DNA of 43,775 nt from Verrucomicrobiota bacterium. Its GTDB lineage: Bacteria; Verrucomicrobiota; Verrucomicrobiia; Verrucomicrobiales; DEV007. Every line of letters begins with the position of its first letter. The stretch's first letter is position 1. The notes under the pieces were generated by a model. That model was not told the origin of the DNA and did no database searches. It worked only from the letters and a program-made list of their open reading frames with translations. Shown piece after piece: positions 1 to 7,591 of this stretch. Location: positions 1 through 43,775 of the forward strand of contig JAJRVS010000023.1 in assembly GCA_024277195.1 (NCBI GenBank), written 5' to 3'. A program made the position numbers and the translations under genes.

Positions 1-612
1 ATATCAGCTCTGGATGAGCGGACGGGCAAGGTGCGGTGGCAGAAAAAATACGACTATAAGTTTCGTAATATGTTGGGCAGAGGCCCGCTGGCGATCCGAC
101 CCTATGATGACTGGCAGGCTTATAATGCTGAGCACGGTTTGTTACTGACGGGCAAGTCAGCCGAGATGCGGGCTATTGATGTGAAGACTGGTGAAGAAAA
201 ATGGCATTCCGCCAATGCGGGTTTGCAGCCGCTGATTTTGGGAGGAGACAGTTTTATCAATCAGGGAGGGCATCGTTACGAGGTGACAACAGGGAAAATC
301 CTGACCAAAAAACCTTTATTCAAGCGAGGAGCGTGCAACTACACGGTGGGCAGTGACAGTCTGTTGTTTTTGCGCTACAAAAGCGCGGCTTACGTGGACT
401 TGGACAAGGGGCAGCAGTTCAGTCTGCGCAATCTGAGGAGTGGCTGCAGCAACAGCCTGGTGGCGGCGGGAGGCTTGTTGAATGTGCCGAGTTTCGCCAC
501 GGGCTGCGTGTGCAACTACCCTCTGCAGACTTCGTTTTCGATGGTGTATATGCCGGAGACTGGCAAATGGGCGGGGGACAAACCGCTTCCGGTATCGCCA
601 GAGAAAAAATGA
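1..612 (+). CDS. PQQ-like beta-propeller repeat protein, C-terminal part (5' end outside window)
   Basis: The reading frame is open from base 1, so the gene starts upstream of the window. The first visible residues, ISALDERTGKVRW, and the later AIDVKTGEEKW are the 'D..TG...W' blade signatures of PQQ-type (quinoprotein-like) beta-propellers, with the tryptophan that docks neighbouring blades. The rest is beta-rich. It has cysteines near residues 100-165 (numbering from base 31), including a C-x-C pair in GCVCNYPL. It ends with a polar PEKK tail. Many PVC-group secreted proteins carry such propellers. No enzyme motif is visible in this fragment, so the function is not assigned. The stop is TGA. 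The next gene is convergent, 18 bases away. Confidence 0.7.
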   Translation: MSALDERTGKVRWQKKYDYKFRNMLGRGPLAIRPYDDWQAYNAEHGLLLTGKSAEMRAIDVKTGEEKWHSANAGLQPLILGGDSFINQGGHRYEVTTGKILTKKPLFKRGACNYTVGSDSLLFLRYKSAAYVDLDKGQQFSLRNLRSGCSNSLVAAGGLLNVPSFATGCVCNYPLQTSFSMVYMPETGKWAGDKPLPVSPEKK

Positions 613-630
613 GTGTTCTTTCTGATAAAA

Positions 631-1395
631 TCAGGCTTCGTTTTTTTTCTCGGCTAGCACTCCGGTGGGGGTGAAGACCTGTTGGTCGAAGAAGGTGTTG
701 AGTTCTTTGGGATCGCCGAAGTGGTAGGCTGCATAGAAGATGGCTGCGAGGATGAGCGGGGCAAGAATGGAATGCAGGATGATGATGACCAGCCCGTGGG
801 CGACGCTTTTGTGATAGATAATGGATATGAACAAAGCGGCGACACCTAGACTGACCAGGGTGCCTACGGCAAGAATCGCGTTCATTTGCTCAGGGTAACG
901 ACCGAGCAGGAATAAATAAACCAGGATAAGGATGCCGCTCAGGAACCAAGCTCCGGGCAGGGCTATCACTGCACGCAAGGGATTGATTCTGCGAGTGACG
1001 AGGAAGGCGCTGACCCAGAAAGAAAACAGGTAGAGCACAAGCGGTAAAGCTATGAAAATGATCGCCAGATAAAAATGGGGTTGTTGTAATTTATCGTTGG
1101 GCACGCTTTGCAGGAATGCCGGGGAAACCAGCGTCATCCATCTGGAACTGGGTTCGAGTTCAGAACTGGTGAATTTGATTTCATCTTCGGAATCAGCAAC
1201 CTTGACTGTCAAGGTTTTGGTTTCAAAGTCGAAGTGACTCAGGCTTCCGTAAATAGTGTCTTTTCCGTCACGCCGCCAATCAACATTAAACTCGAGAGCC
1301 TGGGACACACATGGTGTCAGCAAAGCGAGCAGCAATGTTAATACAAGGGGCGTGCGATACCAAAAGGGTAAAACAAATCGAGGGCGTGCGGGCAT
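631..1395 (-). CDS. Hypothetical exported multi-pass membrane protein
   Basis: 254 aa, ATG start. The N-terminus is a signal peptide or first membrane segment (basic residues, then LVLTLLLALLTPCVSQA). A soluble domain of about 70 residues follows, then four hydrophobic segments near residues 108-130, 140-162, 170-192 and 198-220, and a polar tail. The soluble part (GKDTIYGSLSHFDFETKTL and the following 'ELEPSSRW') looks like a short beta-rich module in the style of SHD1-like domains of PVC bacteria. That is an impression, not an assignment. I do not recognise the family. It lies downstream of and co-directional with gpsA (50-base gap), so it may be the last gene of a plsY-gpsA operon. Confidence 0.6.
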   Translation of the reverse strand: MPARPRFVLPFWYRTPLVLTLLLALLTPCVSQALEFNVDWRRDGKDTIYGSLSHFDFETKTLTVKVADSEDEIKFTSSELEPSSRWMTLVSPAFLQSVPNDKLQQPHFYLAIIFIALPLVLYLFSFWVSAFLVTRRINPLRAVIALPGAWFLSGILILVYLFLLGRYPEQMNAILAVGTLVSLGVAALFISIIYHKSVAHGLVIIILHSILAPLILAAIFYAAYHFGDPKELNTFFDQQVFTPTGVLAEKKNEA

Positions 1396-1445
1396 TGGGG
1401 GGTAGGAATTAATAATGATAAATAAAAAATCCGCAATGTTAAATG

Positions 1446-2459
1446 TCAGGAGTCTCCCTCGGTTCGCGGATCGCGGTTGAGCAATTCTCCCAGGGCTTCT
1501 TGAGCGGGTTTATTTTCATAAAGCACGGCATAAATCTGATCGATCAGGGGAGTGCGCACGCCTGTTTTTTTAGCAAGTTTATAGACGCTCTCGGTATTGG
1601 GCAAGCCCTCGGCGACTTGGGTCATTTTTTCGAGTGTTTCTTCGACGGTGAGGCCTTCTCCGATCATGCGACCGAAGCTGTTGTTGCGGCTGTGGCGGCT
1701 GTAACAGGTGACGATGAGGTCGCCCACTCCGCTGAGCCCTTGAAAGGTGCTGGCTTTGCCGCCGAGTGCGGTGCCGAGTCTTATCATCTCTGCCAGTCCG
1801 CGGGTGACCATGGCCGCTTTGGCGTTGTCGCCGAGCCCGAGGCCGTCGGCGATGCCTGCGGCGATGGCAAAAACGTTTTTCACCGTTGCTCCGATTTCGA
1901 TGCCCTCCATGTCCTCGCGGGTGTAGGAGCGGAACCACGGCAGAGTGAAAACTTCCTGCAGGCAGACGGCGGTGTCGTGGTCGGGGCAGCCGATGACGGT
2001 GGCGGTGGCCATCCGGCGGGCGACTTCCTCTGCATGGGTCGGACCGGAGAGGGCGGCGATGGGGTTGTCGGGGAAAAATTCACGCAGCAGTTGAGTCATC
2101 GACAAGCCGGTGGCCGATTCGATGCCTTTGGTGCAGGCGAGAAAGATGGTGCCTTTTGACACTCCGGCTTGTTGCAGTTGTTTGATCACCAGACGAGCGA
2201 CCTGGGAGGGCACCACCAGCAAGATGAGCGGGGCATCAGTGATATCTTCCAGACGGCTGGTGGCGCTGATGTTTTCCGGCAGATCAATGTCTGGCAGGTA
2301 ACGGGCGTTCTGGTGGTTTTGGTTGATGTCGGCGAGAGCTTGCTCTTCGATTCCGTAGATGGTGGTGTCCAGTCCTCGTTCGCCGAGCACGATGGCCAGG
2401 GCGGTGCCCCAGCTGCCGGATCCGAGCACAGCGGCGGTTTTGAATTTTGATTCAGGCAT
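1446..2459 (-). CDS. gpsA: NAD(P)H-dependent glycerol-3-phosphate dehydrogenase
   Basis: 337 aa, the usual length for GpsA. The N-terminal Rossmann motif GSGSWGTALA (residues 13-22) binds NAD(P)H. The block GATVKNVFAIAAGIADG holds the conserved catalytic lysine, and RNNSFGRMIGEG is the phosphate/substrate region of the C-terminal helical domain. The enzyme reduces dihydroxyacetone phosphate to sn-glycerol-3-phosphate in the cytoplasm, the first step of phospholipid synthesis. The ATG start lies inside the 3' end of plsY (8-base overlap), so the two are translationally coupled and the product feeds PlsY directly. The stop is TGA. Confidence 0.96.
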   Translation of the reverse strand: MPESKFKTAAVLGSGSWGTALAIVLGERGLDTTIYGIEEQALADINQNHQNARYLPDIDLPENISATSRLEDITDAPLILLVVPSQVARLVIKQLQQAGVSKGTIFLACTKGIESATGLSMTQLLREFFPDNPIAALSGPTHAEEVARRMATATVIGCPDHDTAVCLQEVFTLPWFRSYTREDMEGIEIGATVKNVFAIAAGIADGLGLGDNAKAAMVTRGLAEMIRLGTALGGKASTFQGLSGVGDLIVTCYSRHSRNNSFGRMIGEGLTVEETLEKMTQVAEGLPNTESVYKLAKKTGVRTPLIDQIYAVLYENKPAQEALGELLNRDPRTEGDS

Positions 2460-3099
2460 CAGCTTGTGGTTGTGGTTTTTTAGATTTGGGGGTGAAACGG
2501 TTTTCGGTGCCGTTGCACAGTTTACGAATGTTGCTGCGGTGTTTCCAGGTGGCTAGAAGTGCTAGCAGAACTGTAAAGCTTATAAGCGGCACGTTCCATT
2601 CGTTTTGTGTGGCTTGTTGCACGATGGTTACGATGGGGATCGCCAGGGCGGCGCCAATCGAAGCAACCGATACGTAGCGAGTGGTGAAAAATAGGATCAG
2701 CCAGATGGCGACAGCGATGAGTAAGGGCAGGGGGATCAGGGGAATGAGCGCTCCGGCCGAAGTGGCGATGCCTTTACCGCCTTTGAAACGTAACCACAGG
2801 GTGTAGTTGTGCCCCATGATGGTGGCGAAAGCGGTCAGGATGTGGATCAGGCTTTGCTCGGAAAAGTGTTGGGCAATGAGGACTGGCAGCAGCCCTTTGA
2901 GCACATCGAGAATGAGGACGGGGATGCCGATGCCTTTGCCCAGAGTGCGCAAAACATTGGTGGCGCCGATGTTGCCACTGCCATGCTCGCGGATGTCGAT
3001 GCCGCGTAGTTTTCCGGCAAGAAAACCAAAGGGGATCGATCCGATGAGGTAGCCGGTGAGGATCAGCCCCGCTGTGGTCAATGCTTCGTTTCCCGTCAT
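2452..3099 (-). CDS. plsY: Acyl-phosphate:glycerol-3-phosphate acyltransferase
   Basis: 215 aa from the ATG at 3099. A TTG five codons upstream is in frame but less likely. The protein shows the PlsY signature: YLIGSIPFGFLAGKLRG with the GSIP loop, then HGSGNIGATNVLRTLGK, and the glycine-rich FKGGKGIATSAGAL phosphate-binding loop. Several membrane segments lie between these. PlsY transfers an acyl group from acyl-phosphate to glycerol-3-phosphate in the inner membrane, giving lysophosphatidic acid. It overlaps gpsA, which makes its substrate. The tail is basic and polar (KSKKPQPQADA). Confidence 0.95.
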   Translation of the reverse strand: MTGNEALTTAGLILTGYLIGSIPFGFLAGKLRGIDIREHGSGNIGATNVLRTLGKGIGIPVLILDVLKGLLPVLIAQHFSEQSLIHILTAFATIMGHNYTLWLRFKGGKGIATSAGALIPLIPLPLLIAVAIWLILFFTTRYVSVASIGAALAIPIVTIVQQATQNEWNVPLISFTVLLALLATWKHRSNIRKLCNGTENRFTPKSKKPQPQADA

Positions 3100-3203
3100 G
3101 ATGATAGCAGACAATCATGACAGATATATGGTAAAAGTCGATAGGGATGTTGCCAATCCGTTTTTCGAGGGGGGAGACGGTAATAGATAAGTGCCGCGGC
3201 CCT

Positions 3204-3370
3204 AAGCTGCTGATAGCTACGTGTTTCGCCTTATTAGGGCTGGAAGAGTTGGGTTTTTTACCCAGCGCTTCGCACTGGGCTGTATCATTGAGCACCGTTG
3301 GTGCAAAAGAGATGAAAGCAAACTGCCCTGTAAGGACAAAATGTGATAGCCCGGTGCGAAGTCGCTGGGG
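3204..3370 (+). repeat. Hairpin-rich dispersed repeat, copy A (partial)
   Basis: About 167 bases that closely match 22518-22682. Shared blocks include CCCAGCGCTTCGCACTGGG, a GCACC-GTT-GGTGC hairpin and an AAGGACAAAATGTGATAGCCC stretch. The inner inverted-repeat arms are present, but the right arm carries one extra T and the outer left arm is degraded compared with copy B. It sits in the 300-base gap between plsY and the sco gene, which both read leftwards. The remainder of the gap (3100-3203, 3371-3397) shows nothing else. Short ORFs over it are by-products of the repeat. Confidence 0.8.
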
Positions 3371-3397
3371 AGAACAATGATCCGGGTAGAACTGGTC

Positions 3398-4030
3398 TCA
3401 GGGCTTGGGGGTGTTTTTGCTGATTGAGCTTATGGCGTTTTGAATGGCATCGAGGGGTTTTGAAAGGTCGGCATCGAGTCCTGTGGTTTGCTGCAGCAGG
3501 GTTCCGTCGGCGGCAAGAATAGTGATGATATTGGAATGGGCAAAATCGAGCGTTGATGTTTTGCGGTATTTCATTCCAAGGGCAACCGCTAGTTCGAGCA
3601 CTCCGTCTTCATCACCCGTGAGCAGGGTCCAGTGTTTGGGATCGAGTTGGTAGTTTTTTTCGAGTTCTTTCAAGCGCTCGGGAGTATCGGTTTCAGGATC
3701 AATCGAGATGAAAGAAAAAGTCACATGACTGAGGTCAGTGTTTTTTTCAATGAGGGCACGTTCGATCCGCTGGATGTTGGCGAGGATGCGAGGGCAGGCG
3801 AATTTGCATGAGGTGTAACCCATGGCAAGGATTCTGATGTTTCCTTTTAACTCGGAAAGTTTTATTTTTTTGCCATTTTGATCGAGCCATTCGGAATCAA
3901 GGTCATAAACAGAACCTTCACTCGCCGTTGCGGCCGGTAACTCAAAAGGGGAGGTGTTTGAAGACGGGGGCTGTCCAGAGCTGGAAAGAATGGTGGCTGA
4001 AAAAAACGCGAGCAGGATGAGTTTGTTCAT
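3398..4030 (-). CDS. SCO1/SenC/PrrC-family copper chaperone-like protein
   Basis: 210 aa, with an N-terminal signal segment (LILLAFFSATILSSSG). The thioredoxin-like fold carries the SCO copper site: C75 and C79 in GYTSCKFACP and H165 in LDFAHSNI. The block SFISIDPETDTPERL is also typical. SCO proteins deliver copper to, or keep reduced, copper centres of exported enzymes. It starts 8 bases after the nirV stop and reads in the same direction as nirK-nirV. The likely client here is therefore the copper nitrite reductase rather than cytochrome oxidase; that is an inference from position. Confidence 0.88.
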   Translation of the reverse strand: MNKLILLAFFSATILSSSGQPPSSNTSPFELPAATASEGSVYDLDSEWLDQNGKKIKLSELKGNIRILAMGYTSCKFACPRILANIQRIERALIEKNTDLSHVTFSFISIDPETDTPERLKELEKNYQLDPKHWTLLTGDEDGVLELAVALGMKYRKTSTLDFAHSNIITILAADGTLLQQTTGLDADLSKPLDAIQNAISSISKNTPKP

Positions 4031-4038
4031 GCTGAATA

Positions 4039-4860
4039 TTAGGGTTGGTTGGTTTTGATGTTGCGGGCGCCGCGAAAGCCAAGATTGGATATGGTGTAGT
4101 TTCCCTTGAGGCTGGAGCGAAAGGCGTAGCGCATGAAGGCGGCATAGTTATGGGGATCTGCCGTTCCCAGAGCTCCGCCAGCGCAGAAGAGCGCTCGTTC
4201 CAGTCCGGAATCCCCACGGGATTCCCCAGTGACCATGCCGTTGTTGAAATCCCTCACCCACTCCCAGACCTGGCCATGCAACGCACGAATTCCATAAAAA
4301 TTCGCCGGGGTGGTGGAAGTTTTGGTTTTGCTTGTAGGTTGGCTATACCACCTAAGCAAACGATTGGTAAAAGCGGGATCCTTGGAGGCATTGGCGCGGG
4401 TTTCATCAGCGGCCGCGACGTATTCCCACTCGTCCTCGGTGGGTAGACGTTTGCCTTTTGATTTCAGGTAGGCACGAACGGCAAACCATGAAACATTGGT
4501 GACGGGTTGGTCTGCGATTAAGTTTGCTTGCGCTCCGAGTTCGAGATCTCCCTGCCAATGTTTGAGGTAACCCCTATCAGCAAACAGGCGTTTCACTTGA
4601 GAGCGCCTCCACTTGGGGTGTTGGCGAACAAAGTCCAGAAATTCTTGGTTGCTAACCGGGTTCACATCAATGGAAAAAGACTTCACATTTATTATGGCTG
4701 CATCCTGAATATACAGAGGAGTGTAGCTGCCTGCCGGAACCCTGACCATATCAGGTAGGGGTTCAGAAAATAGTGAAATAAGGGTAAGGTGCAACAAAGA
4801 GAGGGCGATGACAGGGGTGGAACCTGGTATCAAATTCAGGGTAGGATTTTTTATTAACAT
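4039..4860 (-). CDS. nirV: NirV-like formylglycine-generating-enzyme (SUMF1) family protein
   Basis: 273 aa from the ATG at 4860; an in-frame TTG lies three codons upstream. After an N-terminal hydrophobic segment the FGE-sulfatase fold is clear: VRVPAGSYTPLYIQD, then PVSNQEFLDFVRQHP, VTNVSWFAVRAYLKSKGKR, LPTEDEWEYVAAADE and a C-terminal SNLGFRGARNIK. The gene lies 16 bases downstream of nirK and 8 bases upstream of sco. NirV proteins encoded next to nirK are known from denitrifiers such as Rhodobacter sphaeroides 2.4.3 and belong to this fold, but their exact role is not settled. I see no clear pair of the formylglycine-forming cysteines, which argues against sulfatase maturation. The symbol rests on fold plus position. 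Confidence 0.82.
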   Translation of the reverse strand: MLIKNPTLNLIPGSTPVIALSLLHLTLISLFSEPLPDMVRVPAGSYTPLYIQDAAIINVKSFSIDVNPVSNQEFLDFVRQHPKWRRSQVKRLFADRGYLKHWQGDLELGAQANLIADQPVTNVSWFAVRAYLKSKGKRLPTEDEWEYVAAADETRANASKDPAFTNRLLRWYSQPTSKTKTSTTPANFYGIRALHGQVWEWVRDFNNGMVTGESRGDSGLERALFCAGGALGTADPHNYAAFMRYAFRSSLKGNYTISNLGFRGARNIKTNQP

Positions 4861-4876
4861 CAATTCCAATGACTGC

Positions 4877-6376
4877 CTATTTTGCGGGTGTGATGCCCTT
4901 TGCTCGTATGGATTTCACCTGGTCGGGGGTGACTTCTGTTTTATTGTTGTCCCATTGACTATAGACATAGGTGAGAGCATTAGCGATGGATTCATCAGAG
5001 AGTCCCAGTTGTGGCATGATGCTGTTGAAGACGGTGCCGTTGACTTTGACTTCTCCGCTCAGACCGTGCATCACCGTGCTGATCGCACGATTGGTGTCTG
5101 CATTGAGATAGTCAGATTTGGCTAGTGGAGGAAAGGCATGGGGGATGCCCTGACCTTGAGCCTGATGGCAGGCTATACATACTTGATTGTAGATGACTTT
5201 ACCATATTTGATACGCTGCTCCTTGTTTTTTGCGAGTGCTTGAGGTTGTGAGGGTTGCGGCATGGTTTGGACGGCACCGCCCTCTGGTTGATATATGGTG
5301 TCGTCGATTTTTCCGGAATAGACCAAGGGAGTTTCAGGGCCCTCCACTTTGAGCATGCCGAGAGCTCCTTTATTAAAAGCACGGAAGATCGAGTGGTCGA
5401 CCAGGATGTAGGTGCCCGGAACTTCTACTTTGAATTCCACCATGGCCGCGCCTCCTGCGGGAACCAGAGTGGTCTGGACATTGTGGTTTGCCTGACTACC
5501 GCCTTCTGCGTGAACGGTGTCGAAAATTTCTCCGATAACGTGGAAGGATGAAACCAAGTTGGGGCCGCCGTTGCCGATGAATAAACGAACGGTTTCGCCA
5601 GCTTTTGCGGTCGGGGCGTTGTCGCCGGTGAGAGATCCTACTGATCCATTAAATACCACATAGTCAGGATCCTCATGCAGAGCCTTGTTCATATCGAAAG
5701 CTTGCAGTCCGCCCTCGCCATAAGCACCCTGGGTATAAAATTCGCTCTGCATGATATAGTATTCATGATCTACCGGCGGCAGTCCTTCTTTGGGTTCGAC
5801 CAGGATCAGGCCATACATGCCGTTGGCGATATGCATGCCCACCGGAGCAGTGGCGCAGTGATAGATGAAGAGGCCGGGGTTCAGTGCGGTGAAAGAAAAA
5901 ACCGATTCATGACCTGGAGCGGTGAAAGAGGAGGTTGCTCCGCCGCCGGGTCCGGTGACCGCATGCAAGTCAATGTTGTGGGGCATTTTATTGTCCGGGT
6001 GATTGGCCAAATGAAATTCAACATAATCGCCTTCGCGGATGCGGATGAATTTTCCGGGAACCTTCCCGCCAAAGGTCCAGAAGGTGTAGTCGACACCATC
6101 GGATAGCTTGCCCACGACTTCGGTGACTTCAAGGTTTACAATTACCTTGGTCGTGTTCTTTCGTTTGATTGGAAGCGGTACGTTGGGCGCATGAGTGAGT
6201 GTGGCTACTTCTTCGCCTGTTAGTATCTCAGCAGAGTTGTTGTCGTTTGAGCTTCCGATGAAAGATTTTAGTTTCCCCCCTTCGGATTCGTTGGGGCCAC
6301 AGGCGGTGAGTGCGAGTATTGCGACGAAGCCGAAAATTGCTGATATTTTTATTGAGGATGAGGTCATGTTTTTCAT
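4877..6376 (-). CDS. nirK: Copper-containing nitrite reductase (AniA type) with C-terminal cytochrome c domain
   Basis: 499 aa lipoprotein: the lipobox LTAC puts the lipidated cysteine at C26. Two cupredoxin domains (about 70-350) carry the type 1 copper ligands H133, C174, H182 and M187 and the type 2 ligands H138, H173 and H328. The active-site pair is D136 (HNIDLH) and H279 (SFHVIG). The sequence [11 protein letters not shown] and the following stretch match the Neisseria AniA class rather than the Alcaligenes type. After a Pro/Gln-rich linker a class I cytochrome c domain follows, with haem motif C400-IA-CH404 and probable axial M454 (IMPQLG). The enzyme reduces nitrite to nitric oxide outside the cytoplasmic membrane; the fused cytochrome should deliver electrons to the type 1 copper. 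It is first gene of nirK-nirV-sco. The stop is TAG. Confidence 0.96.
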   Translation of the reverse strand: MKNMTSSSIKISAIFGFVAILALTACGPNESEGGKLKSFIGSSNDNNSAEILTGEEVATLTHAPNVPLPIKRKNTTKVIVNLEVTEVVGKLSDGVDYTFWTFGGKVPGKFIRIREGDYVEFHLANHPDNKMPHNIDLHAVTGPGGGATSSFTAPGHESVFSFTALNPGLFIYHCATAPVGMHIANGMYGLILVEPKEGLPPVDHEYYIMQSEFYTQGAYGEGGLQAFDMNKALHEDPDYVVFNGSVGSLTGDNAPTAKAGETVRLFIGNGGPNLVSSFHVIGEIFDTVHAEGGSQANHNVQTTLVPAGGAAMVEFKVEVPGTYILVDHSIFRAFNKGALGMLKVEGPETPLVYSGKIDDTIYQPEGGAVQTMPQPSQPQALAKNKEQRIKYGKVIYNQVCIACHQAQGQGIPHAFPPLAKSDYLNADTNRAISTVMHGLSGEVKVNGTVFNSIMPQLGLSDESIANALTYVYSQWDNNKTEVTPDQVKSIRAKGITPAK

Positions 6377-6769
6377 GAGAGTTTGGGGAGGTCTTGTTTT
6401 TGCTACATGGTAATAAAAAGACAGATTGTGGCGTAGGCTCCGCTAAAGTTGCTTTTTTATCAGCAGATAATGCTTAGTTCGGGGTATCGCCGCAAATAGT
6501 AGGATGAGAAAAAGGAGAAGCTTCAAAATGGGCATAGGTGGGCTGTAGTGAGGAAGGCAATAAACGCGCAACTCTTCCTATGAGATGCCTAGTCTATTTG
6601 TTTGACAGTATGTCGATTGAATTTTTCCGTATAAAGGTGCCTATAAGCAGAGATTTATACTTAAAGGCTGAGAATGTGATTTTCCGCCAACATTGCATAT
6701 GTCATGAGATAGGTGCACCGATGGAGGAAAAGGTAGATGTCTATATAAACCAAACCAAAATAACAGACT
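6377..6769. other. Intergenic region upstream of nirK and the HTH/SHD1-like gene
   Basis: About 390 bases between divergent genes. It holds the nirK leader and a 5-4-5 inverted repeat (see 6457-6470). A 79-codon ORF at 6538-6777 overlaps the start of the next gene but has no recognisable features and is not annotated. A TTGACA at 6602 and a TATAAA at 6630 are 22 bases apart, too far for a standard sigma-70 promoter. Confidence 0.5.
6457..6470. promoter_or_regulatory. Candidate CRP/FNR-family operator upstream of nirK
   Basis: Perfect inverted repeat TTATC-AGCA-GATAA, about 80 bases upstream of the nirK start. The half-site length (5) and spacer (4) match the geometry of FNR/NNR/DNR boxes (TTGAT-N4-ATCAA), which commonly control nirK. 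The half-site sequence differs from that consensus. A 10-base symmetric match can arise by chance, so this is only a candidate. Confidence 0.25.
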
Positions 6770-7465
6770 ATGAGTAAGGGAAAACCAAACCACTATTCTG
6801 ATTCGCAAAAACGATCAGTTGTTAAGTATGTGAATGATTACAATGTTAAGAACGGGCGAGGAGGGCAGGCTGCGGCGGCGCGCAAGTATGGGGTAGGGTC
6901 TCTGTCTATTGCAAAGTGGTTGAAGGATGGTGAATTAAACGAGAAGGGACCAGTAAAAAAGAAGGTGACCAGAGTTCGCTCACGTGTTCCTGCTGTTCCT
7001 GTCGTTCCTGCCAAGGGGAAGAAAAAAAATGATGCGGCGGTAGCGATTGAGCGGGTGACCGAAATCCGTAACAGGATGAAGGTGCTTAAGGCAGAGGTGA
7101 GCGGCTTGTATGACGAAATGATGCGGCTTGCATCCAAGATGGAAGGGGTTGATCCAGACGCAGGTGAAGTGGCTGCCGATCAAGTGCAGGTGGCGGGGCG
7201 TGAAGTCGAGGTTGGAGGCAATTGGTGGAATTTTCAGAGACAGGATAAGGCGATCGTGAAGGTGGCTCCGCAAATGGCTCAGGAGCGTGAGTGGGCTAAT
7301 CAGGATGGCAAAACGATAGTGGCTTCGCTGCTCAAGCTAAAAGATGGGCTGGCGGTGCTGAAGGTCAAAGGGGGGGCGGTTTACCGCTATCCGGTCGAAG
7401 GTCTGTCGAATGATCATCAAGTAGAGTTGGAAGAACTACGCAAGCGTTTGGCGGCGTCGCAATAA
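6770..7465 (+). CDS. Hypothetical protein with transposase-like HTH and SHD1-like C-terminal domain
   Basis: 231 aa, ATG start without a clear Shine-Dalgarno. Residues 1-50 (SDSQKRSVVKYVNDYN, then AAARKYGVGSLSIAKWLKDG) look like the homeodomain-like helix-turn-helix of transposase/IS3 OrfA proteins. A Lys/Arg/Val/Pro-rich linker and a coiled-coil-prone stretch (about 90-125) follow. Residues 180-225 (REWANQDGKTIVASLLKLKDG, then YPVEGLSNDHQ) resemble the SHD1 module frequent in Planctomycetes and Verrucomicrobia, where a 'W....G....A......' strand pattern ends in 'L...D'. No catalytic transposase domain is present, so this is not an insertion sequence. A DNA-binding structural or regulatory role is possible but unproven. 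Confidence 0.6.
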   Translation: MSKGKPNHYSDSQKRSVVKYVNDYNVKNGRGGQAAAARKYGVGSLSIAKWLKDGELNEKGPVKKKVTRVRSRVPAVPVVPAKGKKKNDAAVAIERVTEIRNRMKVLKAEVSGLYDEMMRLASKMEGVDPDAGEVAADQVQVAGREVEVGGNWWNFQRQDKAIVKVAPQMAQEREWANQDGKTIVASLLKLKDGLAVLKVKGGAVYRYPVEGLSNDHQVELEELRKRLAASQ

Positions 7466-7508
7466 AGGGGGTAATGACGTAGTTAGGAAAAGGGCCTCCA
7501 TGTGGAAT

Positions 7509-7521
7509 GGATTGGCAATCC
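7509..7521. terminator. Short palindrome followed by T-run, probable terminator of the 6770-7465 gene
   Basis: GGATTG-G-CAATCC is a perfect 6-1-6 inverted repeat, followed by GTTTTCTTC. It lies 44 bases after the TAA of the upstream gene, between convergent genes. The stem is short, so confidence is moderate. Confidence 0.4.
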
Positions 7522-7573
7522 GTTTTCTTCGGCCTCGCTGTGAAGCGTGCGATATTAGAACGGTCACGGGTGA

Positions 7574-7590
7574 GCGGAATGGCATTCCGC
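7574..7590. terminator. Palindrome at the 3' end of polX, possible terminator
   Basis: GCGGAATG-G-CATTCCGC is a perfect 8-1-8 inverted repeat immediately beyond the polX stop codon (reading leftwards). It shares the layout GGAxTGGCAxTCC with the palindrome at 7509-7521. No long T-run follows on the minus strand. Confidence 0.35.
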
Positions 7591-7591
7591 T

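Noticed and set aside
6538-6777. 79-codon plus-strand ORF before the HTH/SHD1-like gene
   Set aside because: Mixed composition, no motif, overlaps the next start in another frame; no ribosome-binding site.
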